NCBI GenBank assembly: GCA_004352715.1
Contig: SCFE01000062.1
Location: 734,269-798,268, forward strand
Direction of reading: 5' to 3'
From: Hofstenia miamia
Lineage: Eukaryota > Xenacoelomorpha > Acoela
Length of the DNA stretch: 64,000 nucleotides
Shown: one piece after another, positions 1 to 13,684 of the stretch
How the letters are laid out: the number at the start of each line of letters is the position of its first letter
Position numbering within the stretch: position 1 is the first letter of the stretch
Translations under genes and position numbers: made by a program
Notes under the pieces: model-generated
What the model was told of the DNA's origin: nothing
What the model saw: only the letters and a program-made list of their open reading frames with translations
Databases searched by the model: none

Positions 1-700
1 ATCCAACTAAATGTGGAATTCCCCGACAAATAAAAAAAATTTGTTCTATTTTGTTATATGATCTCATTTCAAGTGTAATTTTAAAATTTAACATCTGCTT
101 TCTCCTTATCCATATTGTAGAAATTCAGGATGAAAAAGTTGATAAATCCCTTCCACACAAAAATATCCATTAACGGGTTACGTGAGGACTTTCTCGTGAG
201 CTCCAAGCTCAAATTAAAAGCTTGAGCAAAGCGATCCCTTGCAATTTATTCATGTAGTCTACATAAGCTTTGAAAAATTTCGCATCTCAACGGTTAAGCC
301 TATAAAATGTCACCTTCTAATGGTCGAATTAGGTTTAGGTTGTGTTGGTTAGTCAGATACCAAGTTTTATACATGCTTTTGTGTAATTACAAAATAGTAG
401 TGCAATTGAACTATTTTCGAAAATTGAGGAGATACTTATTAAATTTAATCTGCATGCAAATGTATTTATTGGAACGATTTGATTGAGATTTGTCCCCCAC
501 TGTGCTATGCGTATCAGTGAATGGGTTTCTCTGTTCTTAAGTAAATGTCACTGTTACGATCTTAATTACGTTTTTTCTAATGTTTTTTGCGGCTTCCGAA
601 GGCAAATTTGCTCCTTTTCGAAAATTGCATGATTAAAGGCACAGGTTTTGACATCATGTACTAAGTAGTTGACCAGTAAATATTTTTTTCAATGTGCAAC

Positions 701-932
701 CAGGGACATACGGAGGATTTTCTGATGGGGGACATCCAGTCTTGCACAAGTTCAGTGACCAAATTTTCAAAGTAATGAAAAATGGGCCTCTAAATCATCT
801 CCTCATGTTTAGTTTTTAATAATTTGTAATTTTTAACAAAATCTATGTTGATTTAACCAACTGTAATCAATGTTGAAAACCTGACGGGTGATATTCCACG
901 TTCCACCAGTTGCTCCCCTTTGCGTCTGCCAG
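701..932. repeat. Possible decayed hAT-type MITE
   Basis: The left end reads CAGGGACATACGGAGG. The right end, reverse-complemented, reads CTGGCAGACGCAAAGG. The two resemble each other and the CAG-GG-CGTA style tips common in hAT nonautonomous elements. No clear 8-bp target duplication is visible, so this is a weak call. Confidence 0.25.
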
Positions 933-2291
933 TGTGGAACCAGGGATTCCTGACAATCATGTTTTTTGAATTTTTCTGAAGATCTCAGTATAGAGAAAGT
1001 GATTTTAATTTTGAATAATTACATTATTCATTAGAATTCCTATAGGTATAGTTAGTAATTGTATTCTATACCAAACGCAGTTCTACTTTAATTAAGTGAT
1101 TAGTGATCGCTAAAAGGTACTTCTTACAGATATTAAGTCTATATTGTCAGTTGTTGCATAAAAGGCAAAGCTTCCGAGTGTTCAAGTGCGTGGCATTTTA
1201 GTAGCACCCATGGGGGCATTATCTGCGTTTCCTAAATTCCAAAGATTCAGCGCATTGACATCTGTGAATTACTCACGAGAAATCAAATAAAAAGAGTATT
1301 TCTGCTCTAATTATCGACGGCAGACTGGATTTTCCAATTTCATACGCTTGTAGTTTTAATCTCGTCTTATATTAAATCTCATCACTCCAACATTCCACTG
1401 CGTAGGCAAATGATGCACTAACCTGATTTTGCAATGCGGCTAATATTTATAACTGCTGGATACGGTAAAGCTTAAAAGATTAATATTTCATTCAGTTAAC
1501 TTGCCCACAATAATATGAACTGCAGTAGCTATTCAACTGTGCAATTGTGAAATTATTAAAATTGTTTACCTAATTATCTCTTTTAGGTTTTTCATTGCAT
1601 TGTATTGTAAGGCAGGTTTAATGTAAACTTAAATGCAGAAATTCACTTGAATCCTGCGCACTGAATTGATGAACATCTGTCTAAAAATTTAGCTATAATT
1701 AAACTATTCTGCAATTAGGTTTGTAAGTAGATTTAATTAGGTTATAAAATTTACATCAAAACTAATATCTCAGTTGTTAAATGATTAATAATAGGATTTT
1801 GACCAAGAATACAATGTTGCTTTGCATAATCCATATTCCATTTTCTACATAAGTACAGTCAAATAAATGTAACATGTAAATATTTTTTGCATTCAATTCT
1901 TTTGTAGGGAAACCAGTGGATAGGGTTAAATTAAAAATTTCACTTTAAGTGAAAGAACAGATTGACTGTAATTCATTTTCAGTCACACAATCCGGTTAAA
2001 TAAGCCATTAGTGGGGTTTTATTTTTTAATAAAAAACTATTTTTAATAAAATGAATGCTTAAATTGTAATTTTTTTTAGCATTTTGCAATGATTTGTGCA
2101 TTTTTCAAGACCTGCCTCACAGCTAACTGAATTAAATTAACTGTGCCTTCCTGCACCTAATCACAAGTTGCTCATGCTTAATTTGTCTTTTCTAAATATA
2201 TTTGTTGTTGAATGTCAATTTCTTTAATGCATTAGTCTTATTTTATATCATTATATAAGTATAAATGATGTTTGTGAACTTAGGCTTTAGT

Positions 2292-2462
2292 CAGTGCTGT
2301 ACTTCTAAATAATTAACGGGGGGGCTCTAATTTCAAGTACTGCAGTTTTATGTTACATTTGAAGTTTGGACCGAATTTAATTACTCAACAAATAACATCC
2401 AACACCCACACCGAGATATAACTTTTGAGCCTCCCTGAGCACCTCCTCGAGTACACCCCTGA
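2292..2462. repeat. Possible decayed hAT-type MITE
   Basis: Short inverted ends CAGTGCTGTAC (left) and CAGGGGTGTAC (right, reverse complement) match at 9 of 11 positions around about 170 bp of noncoding sequence. The tip style fits hAT-type nonautonomous elements. A target duplication was not resolved. Confidence 0.3.
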
Positions 2463-3345
2463 CTTTAATCATCTTGATTGAGTTGAAACATTCGAAGCAA
2501 TTATTGGAGTTGGAAATCCCAACTCAGGTTCAAGTAAGACGTTCAAACCCAACTTAATTTTCTAGTTTGGCTGAAATCCAGGTCCATATAGACGATATTT
2601 AATTACTGAATACTAATTAACAATTCACCAGCATTCCAATCATACCTGACTGCCAGTGATTAATTGTGGGCCAAGCATAGCTCAAACATAACTGACCTAG
2701 CAAAAATCGGCGTAAGCTAAGTTCAAACGCAATAGGCTGACCCAACACATGAGTGTAACAACAAGTGTTAATAATATTTTCTAAAGTACAATCAATATTG
2801 TTATATTGGATTTGTGAATTTAGCATTATTGTAGTTTACAGAAGTGTGAACAAGAAGCGACAATACACTGACCACTGCCTTTCTAGGTAATATCAAGCAG
2901 GGAATTCGAATAATATTTTGCCACTGTTTTCAAAATAAACATTGTTCAATTTAGCATTGTGCTGGAAATTATTTTAATTTGATTTGATTAATTTTCCATT
3001 CATATAATTTGTTTTCATATAGAACAAATCAAACAATTAAATTTTCTAAGACAGAAGTCAATTCATAGTCATAGGTATTGCTACTGTAGCGAAAATTAAG
3101 GGCCTGCGGGCATTTTTGATATTAGAAAAGCGAACAAAAATTACATACATTGCAGCAATAGTTTTTAAATTTTTCAACTAAACTAAAAAGATTCTACTTT
3201 CCAGTAAATTAGAACCAATTAATTACAATTATTATCCAGTAATTAAATATTTTATATTAATTGTCATTTTTAACCAGTGTTGGTGATGTTTTGGTAAGCA
3301 ATTGTTACTGAGAAAATGGATTTATACGATTTGAGTACACGCTTT

Positions 3346-3584
3346 TTAACCCTTTCACTGCGTTTCATGAATTTTCAGAAATTCTCAATGGGTGATGTAT
3401 TATCATGTTTTTGAAGAGTAAAACTTATCGTACAGCTGGCACCATTATTTTATGCACTCTGTGACTATGATCGAATATCGCAGTAAAAGAAGTTTTTTCA
3501 GAGATGTGGACTGAAGTCGAATTTCGCAGGCAGACATAATGTTGGCCGTGTGACTAAAGTCGAATTTCGCAGTGAAAGAGTTAA
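3346..3584. mobile_element. piggyBac-like MITE with TTAA ends
   Basis: A 239-bp element begins and ends with TTAA. Its 17-bp terminal inverted repeats (3346-3362 and 3568-3584) are TTAACCCTTTCACTGCG and, reverse-complemented, TTAACTCTTTCACTGCG: 16 of 17 identical. TTAA target sites and a TTAACCCTTT tip are hallmarks of the piggyBac superfamily. Inside, the motif TCGAATTTCGCAG or a close variant recurs three times towards the right end, like subterminal transposase-binding repeats. There is no coding capacity, so it is nonautonomous. Confidence 0.7.
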
Positions 3585-6500
3585 TTTGTGCTGTATGTAA
3601 TATCCATGTGATTATTTATAATTAAGCGAAAAACTGTTTTTTAAAAGATTAAAAATTCAAGACTTCCAATCATAGTCCGATGCAAAAACTTTTATCAATT
3701 CGAAATCATAAGTTGAAATGATTAGTTAGCCAAAGTTTACATAGGTTAAGTGAAAACGAAATTAGACTATAACGATATTTACTCAGACCTCAAAATCATA
3801 TGCAAAAAACTGAAAAACAATGCGTTTATACCAGGGGTTTTTACCAACATCCTAGCACCAAAATGTAAACATCAAAAACCAATTTTAGGTCTAGGAAAAG
3901 TCTTCTAATAGCATTGCAGTTTTTCTCCAATAAACAAAGTTTAATAATTTAATTTTGTTAGCACTTGCGTTGCCCAGGCACCTACATCCGCCCAGTTGAT
4001 CTAAACCAGAATTTCTCACCTTCCAGTCGCGGTTGTCCCCAGGTTAGAGTTATGGTTAGGGCTACGTTTGTTCAGTGAACCATGGTAAAATATTATTGAA
4101 ACGTGTAGTATTTTTTGGAATAATCTAAAGATAGCATATTCCCATATTTACCTGATGACTCACTACTACCACCATACTGTGTCAAATTTGAAATAGATTT
4201 GAATTAATTTTTAATTATACTTTACAAATCATGCTTTCTGTTAATTTCTCTCACCCAATCTCACCTACCCATTCATATTTCGTTTCAATTATTCATCACA
4301 TAGCCTTTGCGGAATTTACCATCGAATTGAATTTGATTGCGCTGAATTGCTTTAATTTAATTAATGGAAACTGCGATTTTGCACTCACAGCGATTTGCTG
4401 GTTATTGACTTTGGAGTTTTATTAACGAAATTGCATTTCACGCCAATAGATATAAGATAAATTCATTAGCGTTTGACAATGTAATTCTAAACTTTCACTT
4501 CCAACAATGCTGTCACAATGCCAGACGATTTTGCAAAATGGTTTGAGCTAAAAATAATTTTTGCATCAGTGATGACTTCCAAAAATAGGTGATGAGCAAT
4601 GCCAAAAATTAGAAATTTGCTTCGTTCTCAGCTCTACACAGTATTTCAAAACATTATCATTTCTGAGATGTGTATATATGAGACAAATCATACACCGTTA
4701 TCATTTTATGCAAAATTTCAATCTAGGGTTATTTTGTACGAACTAATGATCAAAAGAAACATGGCATACAATATATCTGGGGCTTATACCCAACTGCATA
4801 AATCCATTTCGTTATTTACCCGACCTCAAATTGGCATCTTTTGCCTCTAGCCCTGATATATTTCACTTTGTACTTTTCTATTTTAACCCTATCTCGGCTT
4901 GGCTTTTTCACTTTTAAGACCGGAAGGGTGCTCCAAAAGCACCCCTCATAAAATCAATCTTATTTATCACCAAGCAAGGAAGCTTTGCAGGACTATAGCT
5001 TAGATATGATTGAATATTGAGAGAACAAAAAATTCGACATTCTGAAGCGCTGACGTCCTAATGGCTCCTGACGTCAGCGAATTGACAGCAATGCCATAAC
5101 ATATGAAAAATCAAGTGTTCCAAGACCACGACAACGCTAATATTTGGCAGGGATGGCCAATGATGATCTGAACACATTGAGAAAATAATGATTCAATGTC
5201 ATCCTGACCTTATGTCTTGACCGAAAATGATCGATTTACATAGCAATATAAATACTATTTTTTTATGTATACAACTAGAAAAATAATATAAATATGATTC
5301 TTATTTTAAACATCGTTTTTGCTAACAAAGGTTTAGAAAAAGTAATAAATGTGGCCAAATCTATTTTAATATTATAGAGATGTTATATTTTTTAAATTTT
5401 CTATTAAATTGAATTCCAATGTGATTTACTTATACAGAATGAGGTTAAACCAATAAAATTTAAGCAACAAAATTTAAGCTTAAAGTAATATTTTGCCAAT
5501 ATATTGTTTTATAGTTTTGGAATCATTTTTCACATGAGTTTACTTTAATTAATAGGCGTAAAATTAATGTAAACATAAATTTTGAAATTTTGAGTTTTCA
5601 AAGCCATTCTGTGCATTGAGTTGGGTGAAACAATTTTTATGCACCTGTAATCTACCCTGACTTTTCGAATTATTTTTATTGACAATAAACTTCGTACTAC
5701 CTTTGTGTGCTTCCTTTAAGTTCACTTTCCACTTAAAAGACAATTCTCTTTATTAATCATCAGTTTTCAGATAAGTGATTGGAAGGCGAAATTCAGTGCT
5801 CCAGGAGACCTAATTGAGGCGACAATCAATATTGTAGTTTTAATTCAATTATTGCCCATGCCTGCTTTTCTTTTAATCAAAGCCATTCACCTTTAGGAAT
5901 TCCGGACACCCTACTAGTAAATTGTTGTGTTGTTTATGCAATTTACTATTTACTTTATGCTGGTGCAATTTGGATTGGCATTTCGAGGTAATCTTAGCTA
6001 ATAGATATTGTAAGGCGTTTACATTTTTAACTTCTTTAAAAATAAAAATTTACAGGTTTATAATGAATTTTTAACTTAAAATATCGAGAAATGACCTGCT
6101 GTTTACACATTTAAGTATGAGAAGCATGCTTTGAAACAGTTTGTTGAAAACTCCTTAATAAAATCTTTATTTAAAGAAGCTATTTAACTATTAAAATGCA
6201 TTTTTGAGAACATCGTTTTAAAACACATATACATGTAGTTGATATTTAGTGAATTCAAACGTAATTTAGAGTAAATCTTTTACAAATCAGTTTCCATAAA
6301 TTTCATTGGTTATTGGCAATTTCAGTTCAGTACTCCATCATTATCATGATTAATATATATGAAGCTTCAATAAGGATTATAGCAGTTAAAGAAAACGTTT
6401 CTATAAAGCTAATATTTTGAGATTCCCTGTGCTTTTAAAAGTTGTAGTGGCCTTCATTTTTTTCACCCCAGGGCACAATGAGGACGATATTTTTCTTAAT

Positions 6501-9500
6501 GTGGACTGACCATCAGCTACATGTGATCAACTTTCAGCAGAAACAGTTGAGGCCATTGAATTTTTATATTTTACAAATATTAGTACAAATATTCTTAAAT
6601 TTGTTAATTTTCTCACAAAACGTTCATTTGTCTTAAAAAACAACTGAATTATTTGCATTCTAGAATTTGGTCAAATAGTTTTGCAACCAAATTTCAAAAA
6701 TCGGGTTCGGGTTGAAGGTTTATGGGATCGGCTCGGATTTGAAAATTTCAACCCGATTATAACTATGGTTGAGACTCAGGCAAGCTGAGATGAGAAAATT
6801 TAACTAGGTTTATTCAATTATTCATATTAGATTTCTCGATTCTCAGTTGAACATTCTAAACTAGAATTGCAGACAATTCGTTTATTTGCTTTCGTGTTGA
6901 AATATGAATTGATCAACATGTCTTGAGTTAATTGAAGATGTAAATGTTTAATGTCAGCTTTTCATATTCTCATACCTCATACCCATTGAAATTGTGAAAT
7001 TAATTTGTTAACTTGCACTAAATTTTCATAAGTACAGCTAACAAAACCTATTACAAATAGAATGCTTCATTTCGTTTTTTAAAACAAGACACCAATCTTT
7101 GAAATTAGGCCTAAACATGACCTTGATACAAAAGACCAAATTTTTGTATTGCATAGCAATACAATCTGAAGTTTTTAATTAATCTAAAACAATTTATGCT
7201 TACAAATTTATAATTTTTCGAGTTCAATGTTTGTCATCTACGTTTATATTATAACATAAAATTGTTGACCAGGTAGTTATTCGTTCCACCAAATCGAATT
7301 TCAATCACTGAAAATGCATATTTGCAATGTTGCCATAATTAAGCAATTCTCCAGGAAGCCTCCTGCCAAGGAAATAGTGTTTTCAGAGTTTCTAGCACTT
7401 CAATTGTAACTAAAATGTAATTGTAGGTCAACAATGATTCATCCCTTTCATCCGAAACACTCCAGAATAAGTTAACAGGACTTATTTTGCATCCATCTTA
7501 GTATTTGTCACTTAAAATGCGTTTCTTAAGTTCCCACTATTTTTCAGAAATTTTCTGTTCTTGTTTATTGCTACTTATGATAAGGATCTAATGTTTCGTC
7601 CTTTAATTGAAGTTCGAAAAGTTTGCTAGTTACATGTTTCCGCCTTTTAAATACTTGATTTTGTTTTAAGTAGAGATAGTATTATTAAAGTGAAGTCAAA
7701 TGGGCAATTCGCACGGTCGAGTGTAGTATTAGAATATTCGATATAACATAACTATTTTCCTGTTATTTAAGTTAAAAGTTTTTAGTTTTTATTGAATCAA
7801 TGATAGAAAATACGCTAGTAATTTGTTTGTTCAATGTTTACATGGGTACCTTGAAAAGTTGTCATGTTTGATGCAGATATGGACATTCGCGAGTGAAAAT
7901 TGTGAAACATTGCACACAGATCGACCCAAAAGCAATGTCATGAAAAATCTCAATTTAGGTTTTTCAATTTCAATATATAGATTTAAGTACACGTTTCAAA
8001 CATACCCAACTTTGGAATAGTAAACCGAAAAATTAAAGAAACTTTTTCGGCAATGATCATTAAAATGGGCAGAGTTTTCATTAATTTAAATGTGCAGGAT
8101 TTGGACCTCAATTTTCGGGATATATCTCTGGTCTTAATGTGTTCTGTTGAAAAAAAGAACTTTCAAGCAGTTGTGTCGCATTTGGAACTTGAGTTGTTTA
8201 CATTGTTTTTATGCCGCATTTTGCTTATTTACAATTTTTGCGAAGTTTCGGATGTTACACAGTTCGATGTCAGTTAGGTGTTTGTACTGGAAGGTCTTTC
8301 TTGTTTGTAGTGTAAATCCCAATTTTGCTTTATTTGCACCCATAAATTACACTCATTATAAATTAATTGTCAAGTAAAATTTTTATCACTCCAAACTTTG
8401 ATGTGTGAACATTATTTCAGGAAAGTTCCCTTATTGGGTTTCAAAGTATTTCATTTGTTCTTTGAGCTTGCTTTGTGTTTTCAGTGAAAACAATCACATA
8501 TCCTGTTTGAGAGACCCACAAACGCAGCCTGTGTTATTTTCCCCAAACGCTGTTGCCTTTGAAATATTCATGTCGATAAACGTGCGACGAAATCTGTGTA
8601 AATATGCCGATCTGCGATGCACATGGGCTCCCTTGAAAGCCTTTGCTACAGTTAAATAAGTTACCAAAATTATTTCTTTTTAGCCAACTGTAATAACTTT
8701 GCAACAAACCTCATTTGCTCTTTAAAACGCGGTTTATTATTTCTTCATTCATTTTTTATGCACAGTTGCACCTGTTATAAGTCATACAAATCTTTCAAGC
8801 AATTTCTCTTTAAAAGTCCATTGCCATAGAGATACACTTACTGTACTTAAAATTGACAGAACTTCAAAAAAATACATGATTCCAACGGCTACAATCAGTT
8901 ATAGCAATTATTTCAGCGATCCATTGCAAACAAAACTGTTAAGCGTTAAAAAATATATTTATGACTGCAAAGACACAAATGGTAAATGGTAACTGAAGCG
9001 ATGCGCAGTAAAAAATCATTTGCATCGTACCACTACTCTATCAGATTAACACAGCAATTCTACGCAAAACATTACAAAAATTTGTTGGGAATTGAATTCA
9101 TTGAGTCTCGGTACTTCATAAAAATTATTCTTATAAGAATGCATTTCGAAGGAACAATAACTAACTTTTTAAATTAAGTAACTAATATAGAGTTGTGTCA
9201 TAATAGTAAGGAATTTCTGCCACCATCTTACAAATAGCTCTATTGGTAGCTATTTTTTTATTGAGACATAAACTTCCATTTGGTATTCTTTCGAATTGTT
9301 AAAATTCGCTAATTCTAATACAAGTTCAATACGCCTGCAATTAATTGGTAGATTAGTTTTTGCAATCAACTACAATGCCTTCTGATTACTTGTAATATCC
9401 CTTGACATAGCTTTGAATGACTAGGTGTAAAACCCGAGTCAAATTTGAAGTAACTTAGAGCAGTTTTCAAATTCTACATTTTACACTTAGTTATGATGTC

Positions 9501-12500
9501 AATTATATTAAGTATGTTGGACACATGTGTACGAGAAAGCCTCAAAAGCTGCTAAGTTATCTTTTTTGAGGCATATGATTTGCGTTTACTTTACTGAATT
9601 TATAACATTTAATAATTTTTTTTCAATATTTTGTTTTAATGCATTGATTAATTACGACTAGTAGAATTAGTTCAAGTCGAGTGATGAAAAATTGAAAGAA
9701 TAATGCGATATATTTCCATCGACATTGTGACGATATAGACAAGGCTAGCAATATAATCAGGTCAGTTAATAATTTTTCCTGTTTTGTGAAAGAAACACCG
9801 CAGCTGTTGCATTGTTTAATAAAAGCAGTGCTTCATCGAGAATGTAAAGCGATTTTATGGCAGGACTTTTCCATAATCTCAATACACTGCAGGTTAGTTT
9901 TGTTGACATTTAAACCGGTGTAAAAGGCTAATTCATTTTCGCGTTTTTCCCAGATTGATATTTAAATATTTTTCTCCCAAAATCAACACATTTTTCTTAT
10001 TACTATATAAAATAATTCTATATACATTATTATGTGTCTCCATTTTATTCCAGAAATATTCGTTTTATTTATATTCTGTATTATAGAGTGGTGTCACTGA
10101 GGATTTGCGGATGCACCGCATCCCCAAATTACATTGAAAATGTGTGCTATATATGCAAAATCTTGTAAAATGAGAACCTGTAGGTTGTTTTATGTTCCTA
10201 TATGATATTTGGTCTTCTGATCTCTGAATCTCAATTTTTTAAGGGAAATGACAATATTTTTAGAATAAAGTAGTTCCGCAATTTCACAAATTTGATTTTA
10301 AGATAGGGCAGCCGTTCACCATTCCCAAAGTCCGCTCCTGGTAATATAAATGTTAATTGTTCAAAGTGTTTCTAGTAAATAATTAGTATGCCAAGAGCCT
10401 TCAAAAACGGGCAACTCAATTTACAACTCTAAAAATAAAGTCCTTATTTGTTTGATAATACGTTATCAACCACAATGAATTCTGATTTCTACATATAAAT
10501 ACAAAATATTTCTGGCAAATAACGTTCTTAGTTTCTTAGTTTGCTTAGAGTGTATTTGGGTAAATGATTATTACTTCCAAAATTATCCACGTCTACGTTT
10601 ACTTTCATCTATATGAGCGTCGTTGAGGAAGCATGTTGTCTCTACTTTAACTTGAGCGGTCTACTAACTTGTCATTTTTATAAAACATGTTACCAAACGT
10701 GTTTGTGTCAAGAACTCTTAGTGTTTTATTTTGATGTTTAGCATAAGTGCGCCCCCGCAGAACTGTAGTATCACTAACAAAATATCAAGAAATTCTCTAT
10801 ACATTTCGTCGGTAATTAAGTGCGCATCGAAATGCAGTATACATTAATCTCATACATTGCCTCGATATATTCCACGCAATTTAATTTTGCTAGAAATTAA
10901 TCGCAGTTTGCAGCGAAATTTAATAAAGTGAAACATTCTTTTATCTAAGATCCAACTCTGAATTTATTAAATAATAGTGCATTAGTCTTAAAATTATTTT
11001 CTTTTCTTTCGCTCCTTCGACGCCGTACGATGACGTATTTAGAAGGCGACGAACATGACCGTGTTCACTAGAGACTGATGGGAGCATTAGGCTTCCGCTT
11101 TATTTTGATAAAATTATTCCATTATCCTACCTAAGATCTTTTTAGTAATTATATACATGCCGTAGTTCTCTTAAAATTATTTTAATGTTATTGAAAAATA
11201 ACACGAAGCATCACAAATCAACACAGGAAATTTTTTAAGTCGCACTAAAATGTCCTTCAGGATTCACGTTTTTCTCAAAAAGACCTTAAAAATTTTTGCA
11301 AACAGCGCTTGTGCGCATAAATCGCATCCGAGCTCGTCATTGTGTAGAATATTTTTTTGAAGTAACCAGGGTGTAAAAATATCGATTAAGATTGTCAATA
11401 TACTCGAGCTTTAACGAATAGATAATCGCAATATGGTTTATGTTAAGCTTTACCAAACAAAAGAACATCATTTTCTGGTGGAAAACATTTGAGCTGCCTT
11501 ATTTAGCTGCGGTTACTTCGCGTGATAATCATTAAATGTTATCATTATTTTTACTAAGTTGAATAATCGACCGCTCATAGTGAAGAGCTAAGTCAGACTA
11601 AAGCTTTCGCTAACAGTAAACATTTCCAAATTTTGCTCCTATTGCATCCTTGTAATGCAGGTGATTGTTCAAATTTTGGTATTACCTCCTCGAGGTTTTT
11701 TCATTTGTACACCTCAGCCAGATAGGTTCCCGTGATATAAGCATTACCAAGGTGTTTGAAATAGTTTGTAAAATTAAACTTACAAGAACAACTATATAAT
11801 ACAATATTACTGAAATGCTGAAAAATTTCCGCATCAACAAATTCCTATGCAGAATTTCTCAATCGTATCGTCCACGTATTTGTCAGCCAAAATTATTTAA
11901 AATTAAATAATAGATTATGAAAAAATTGATTATCGTTTAGTATCTATCTAAATATAGATTATGTTTTTTCATCCAGTATCAACTTTTCATCTGATTTTTG
12001 TGGGTAGGTACAAGCATTTTACAGATCACCACTGTATAATAGAACTAAGAAATTCAATATCTTTTAAATAGATCATACAAATCGCATAGGTGTTTTACAC
12101 AATTGGAATTTAAACCAAAAGATAAACTTGCTTCTATAAATATTAATTAAAACAAAAATTTGAAGTTCCATCGACTTTTTCGCCGTTTTCTATGCAAAGT
12201 GTATATTTTGAGTAGGCAGATTTTGCTCTACCATAAAGAGTTTCTATGAGGGTCCGTAACCTAAATAACTTTGGACCTTTGTGATTATTTTTTAAAAGTG
12301 GTTAAAAGCTTACCTGCTGAAAATGGCATATTTCCTTGTGCCATAAATATCACCAGCACCTATTGTTAGCATCATTCATACGCATGCCAATTTATATGTG
12401 GTGTTGGTGCTATTTTTGGTTCACAATCTTGTGAGATGCTTCTTGTGCCCAGTTCCATTATAATAAAATGCGAACAATTAATTATGACTTATTACTAAAA

Positions 12501-13334
12501 ACTATAAATATATGCACCGAAGCTTTTGTTATCAATTTTAAAATTCAGAAATATGTATTAAAAAGAATATTAATTAAAATACATCAGTTATGATGTGATA
12601 TCCATATCCGAAAATTTGTCTCCACAACCTACCCATTTCACCACATTTTTAAATGAAATTTGAGGTTTTCTGCAATACAAACAGGCAATTTGAAAAAGCA
12701 ATATTCCATTTCAAAGTTTAATGAAAGCAACATCTCCGGCATCAGTTCAGGTTAATTTTATATTTGCTTTAGGGCACTGCATGACCGTCATCGATTATTG
12801 TTGATGAACAAAAAAATTCCAAATTATCTCGTCTTTGATGTCATCATATTGCGCCGAAAATATTAGTATGAATGGTGTCTATTCTGATACAAACAAGTAA
12901 CCAGTATTGTGAACCGGTGAATAAAATTTTAATATGTTTTCCATGTTTTAATAATTGGGAGCGCGCATGAATCATGTAAAAGGCGGAGAAATTTGCCATG
13001 GTGTTGATTTCCTTTTATATAATAAAGCACTGATACCATCGAAATGTCTTTTCTAACGATTTCCAATTTATAAATAATTAATTGTTACACCCAGAAAAAC
13101 ATCTGCGTATTGTGTACAAAGAATAGCATAAACACAACATTGTTGCGATTTCCTCGCTTTGTTAAACTCTTTTGCAACACTCAAATTAAGCTCCTATCTA
13201 TTATCCCACATTGAATTTTTTCCCTTTCGTCTAGCCTGGTCTGTAACAGGCATTTTTTTCGGGAAACTGATTTTTTCAAATTCACTTACTAAACTTTAGG
13301 GGTGAAAGAGTGATCGAATCAATAATCGAAAGTC

Positions 13335-13337
<3 letters not shown>
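3585..13337. other. Noncoding DNA, no gene recognised
   Basis: Roughly 9.7 kb of AT-rich DNA. Open frames of up to about 85 codons occur but show no domain, no good splice context and no compositional change. One possible MITE (10086-10340) is listed separately. Nothing else is supported. Confidence 0.6.
10086..10340. repeat. Possible decayed hAT-type MITE
   Basis: The left end (AGTGGTGTCACTGAGGAT) and the reverse-complemented right end (CAGGAGCGGACTTTGGGAAT) are loosely similar and of the same CAG-GG-CG type as other candidates in this window. The arms are diverged and boundaries are uncertain. Confidence 0.22.

Positions 13338-13376
<39 letters not shown>
13338..13376. repeat. (TA)n microsatellite
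   Basis: About 39 bp of pure alternating T and A, immediately left of a MITE-like element. Further TA runs lie on its right side (about 13641-13662 and 13671-13684). Confidence 0.95.
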
Positions 13377-13379
<3 letters not shown>

Positions 13380-13381
13380 AA

Positions 13382-13640
13382 ACCGTCAGTTGTACTATAT
13401 GATTTTTTTCTTCTATAGTACTACAACTGGCAGATATATTCAAAAAGTGTACAACTGACTGTTTTTTTTAAAAAAAAATTTTTTTGATTCAAATTAATTT
13501 TAGTTAGAGTAAACATACAAACTGTTTTTAATAAAAAACCGAAAAAATATGAAGAAATGAGTAAACTAAAGATCCGTCAGTTTTTCGAAAATCCGTCACC
13601 TGTACACCCCCACCCCGGATTCCCATAGTAAAACTGACGA
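13382..13640. mobile_element. MITE-like element inserted in TA repeats
   Basis: The ends form inverted repeats: CCGTCAGTTGTACTAT on the left, and TCGTCAGTTTTACTAT when the right end is reverse-complemented (14 of 16 identical). Additional inverted copies of the CAGTTGTAC core occur inside (near 13421 and 13449), so the left third is itself palindromic. It is about 260 bp, noncoding and flanked by TA runs, consistent with TA-targeting Tc1/mariner-type MITEs. The family is not identified. Confidence 0.5.
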
Positions 13641-13684
13641 ATATATATATATATATATATGTATAAACACATATATATATATAC

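Larger units (their letters stand above)
1..3345. other. Intergenic or 5' flanking DNA, no gene recognised
   Basis: AT-rich sequence whose longest open frames are short, lack recognisable domains and are interrupted at the density expected for noncoding DNA. Two possible decayed MITE-like elements are annotated separately (701-932, 2292-2462). It could be upstream DNA or a very long first intron of the teneurin gene, because the first coding exon was not found. Confidence 0.6.

Noticed and set aside
4925-4946. Small GC hairpin (AGGGTGCT/AGCACCCCT) resembling a terminator
   Set aside because: Eight-base stem only, in a eukaryotic intergenic region without a gene; no functional basis.
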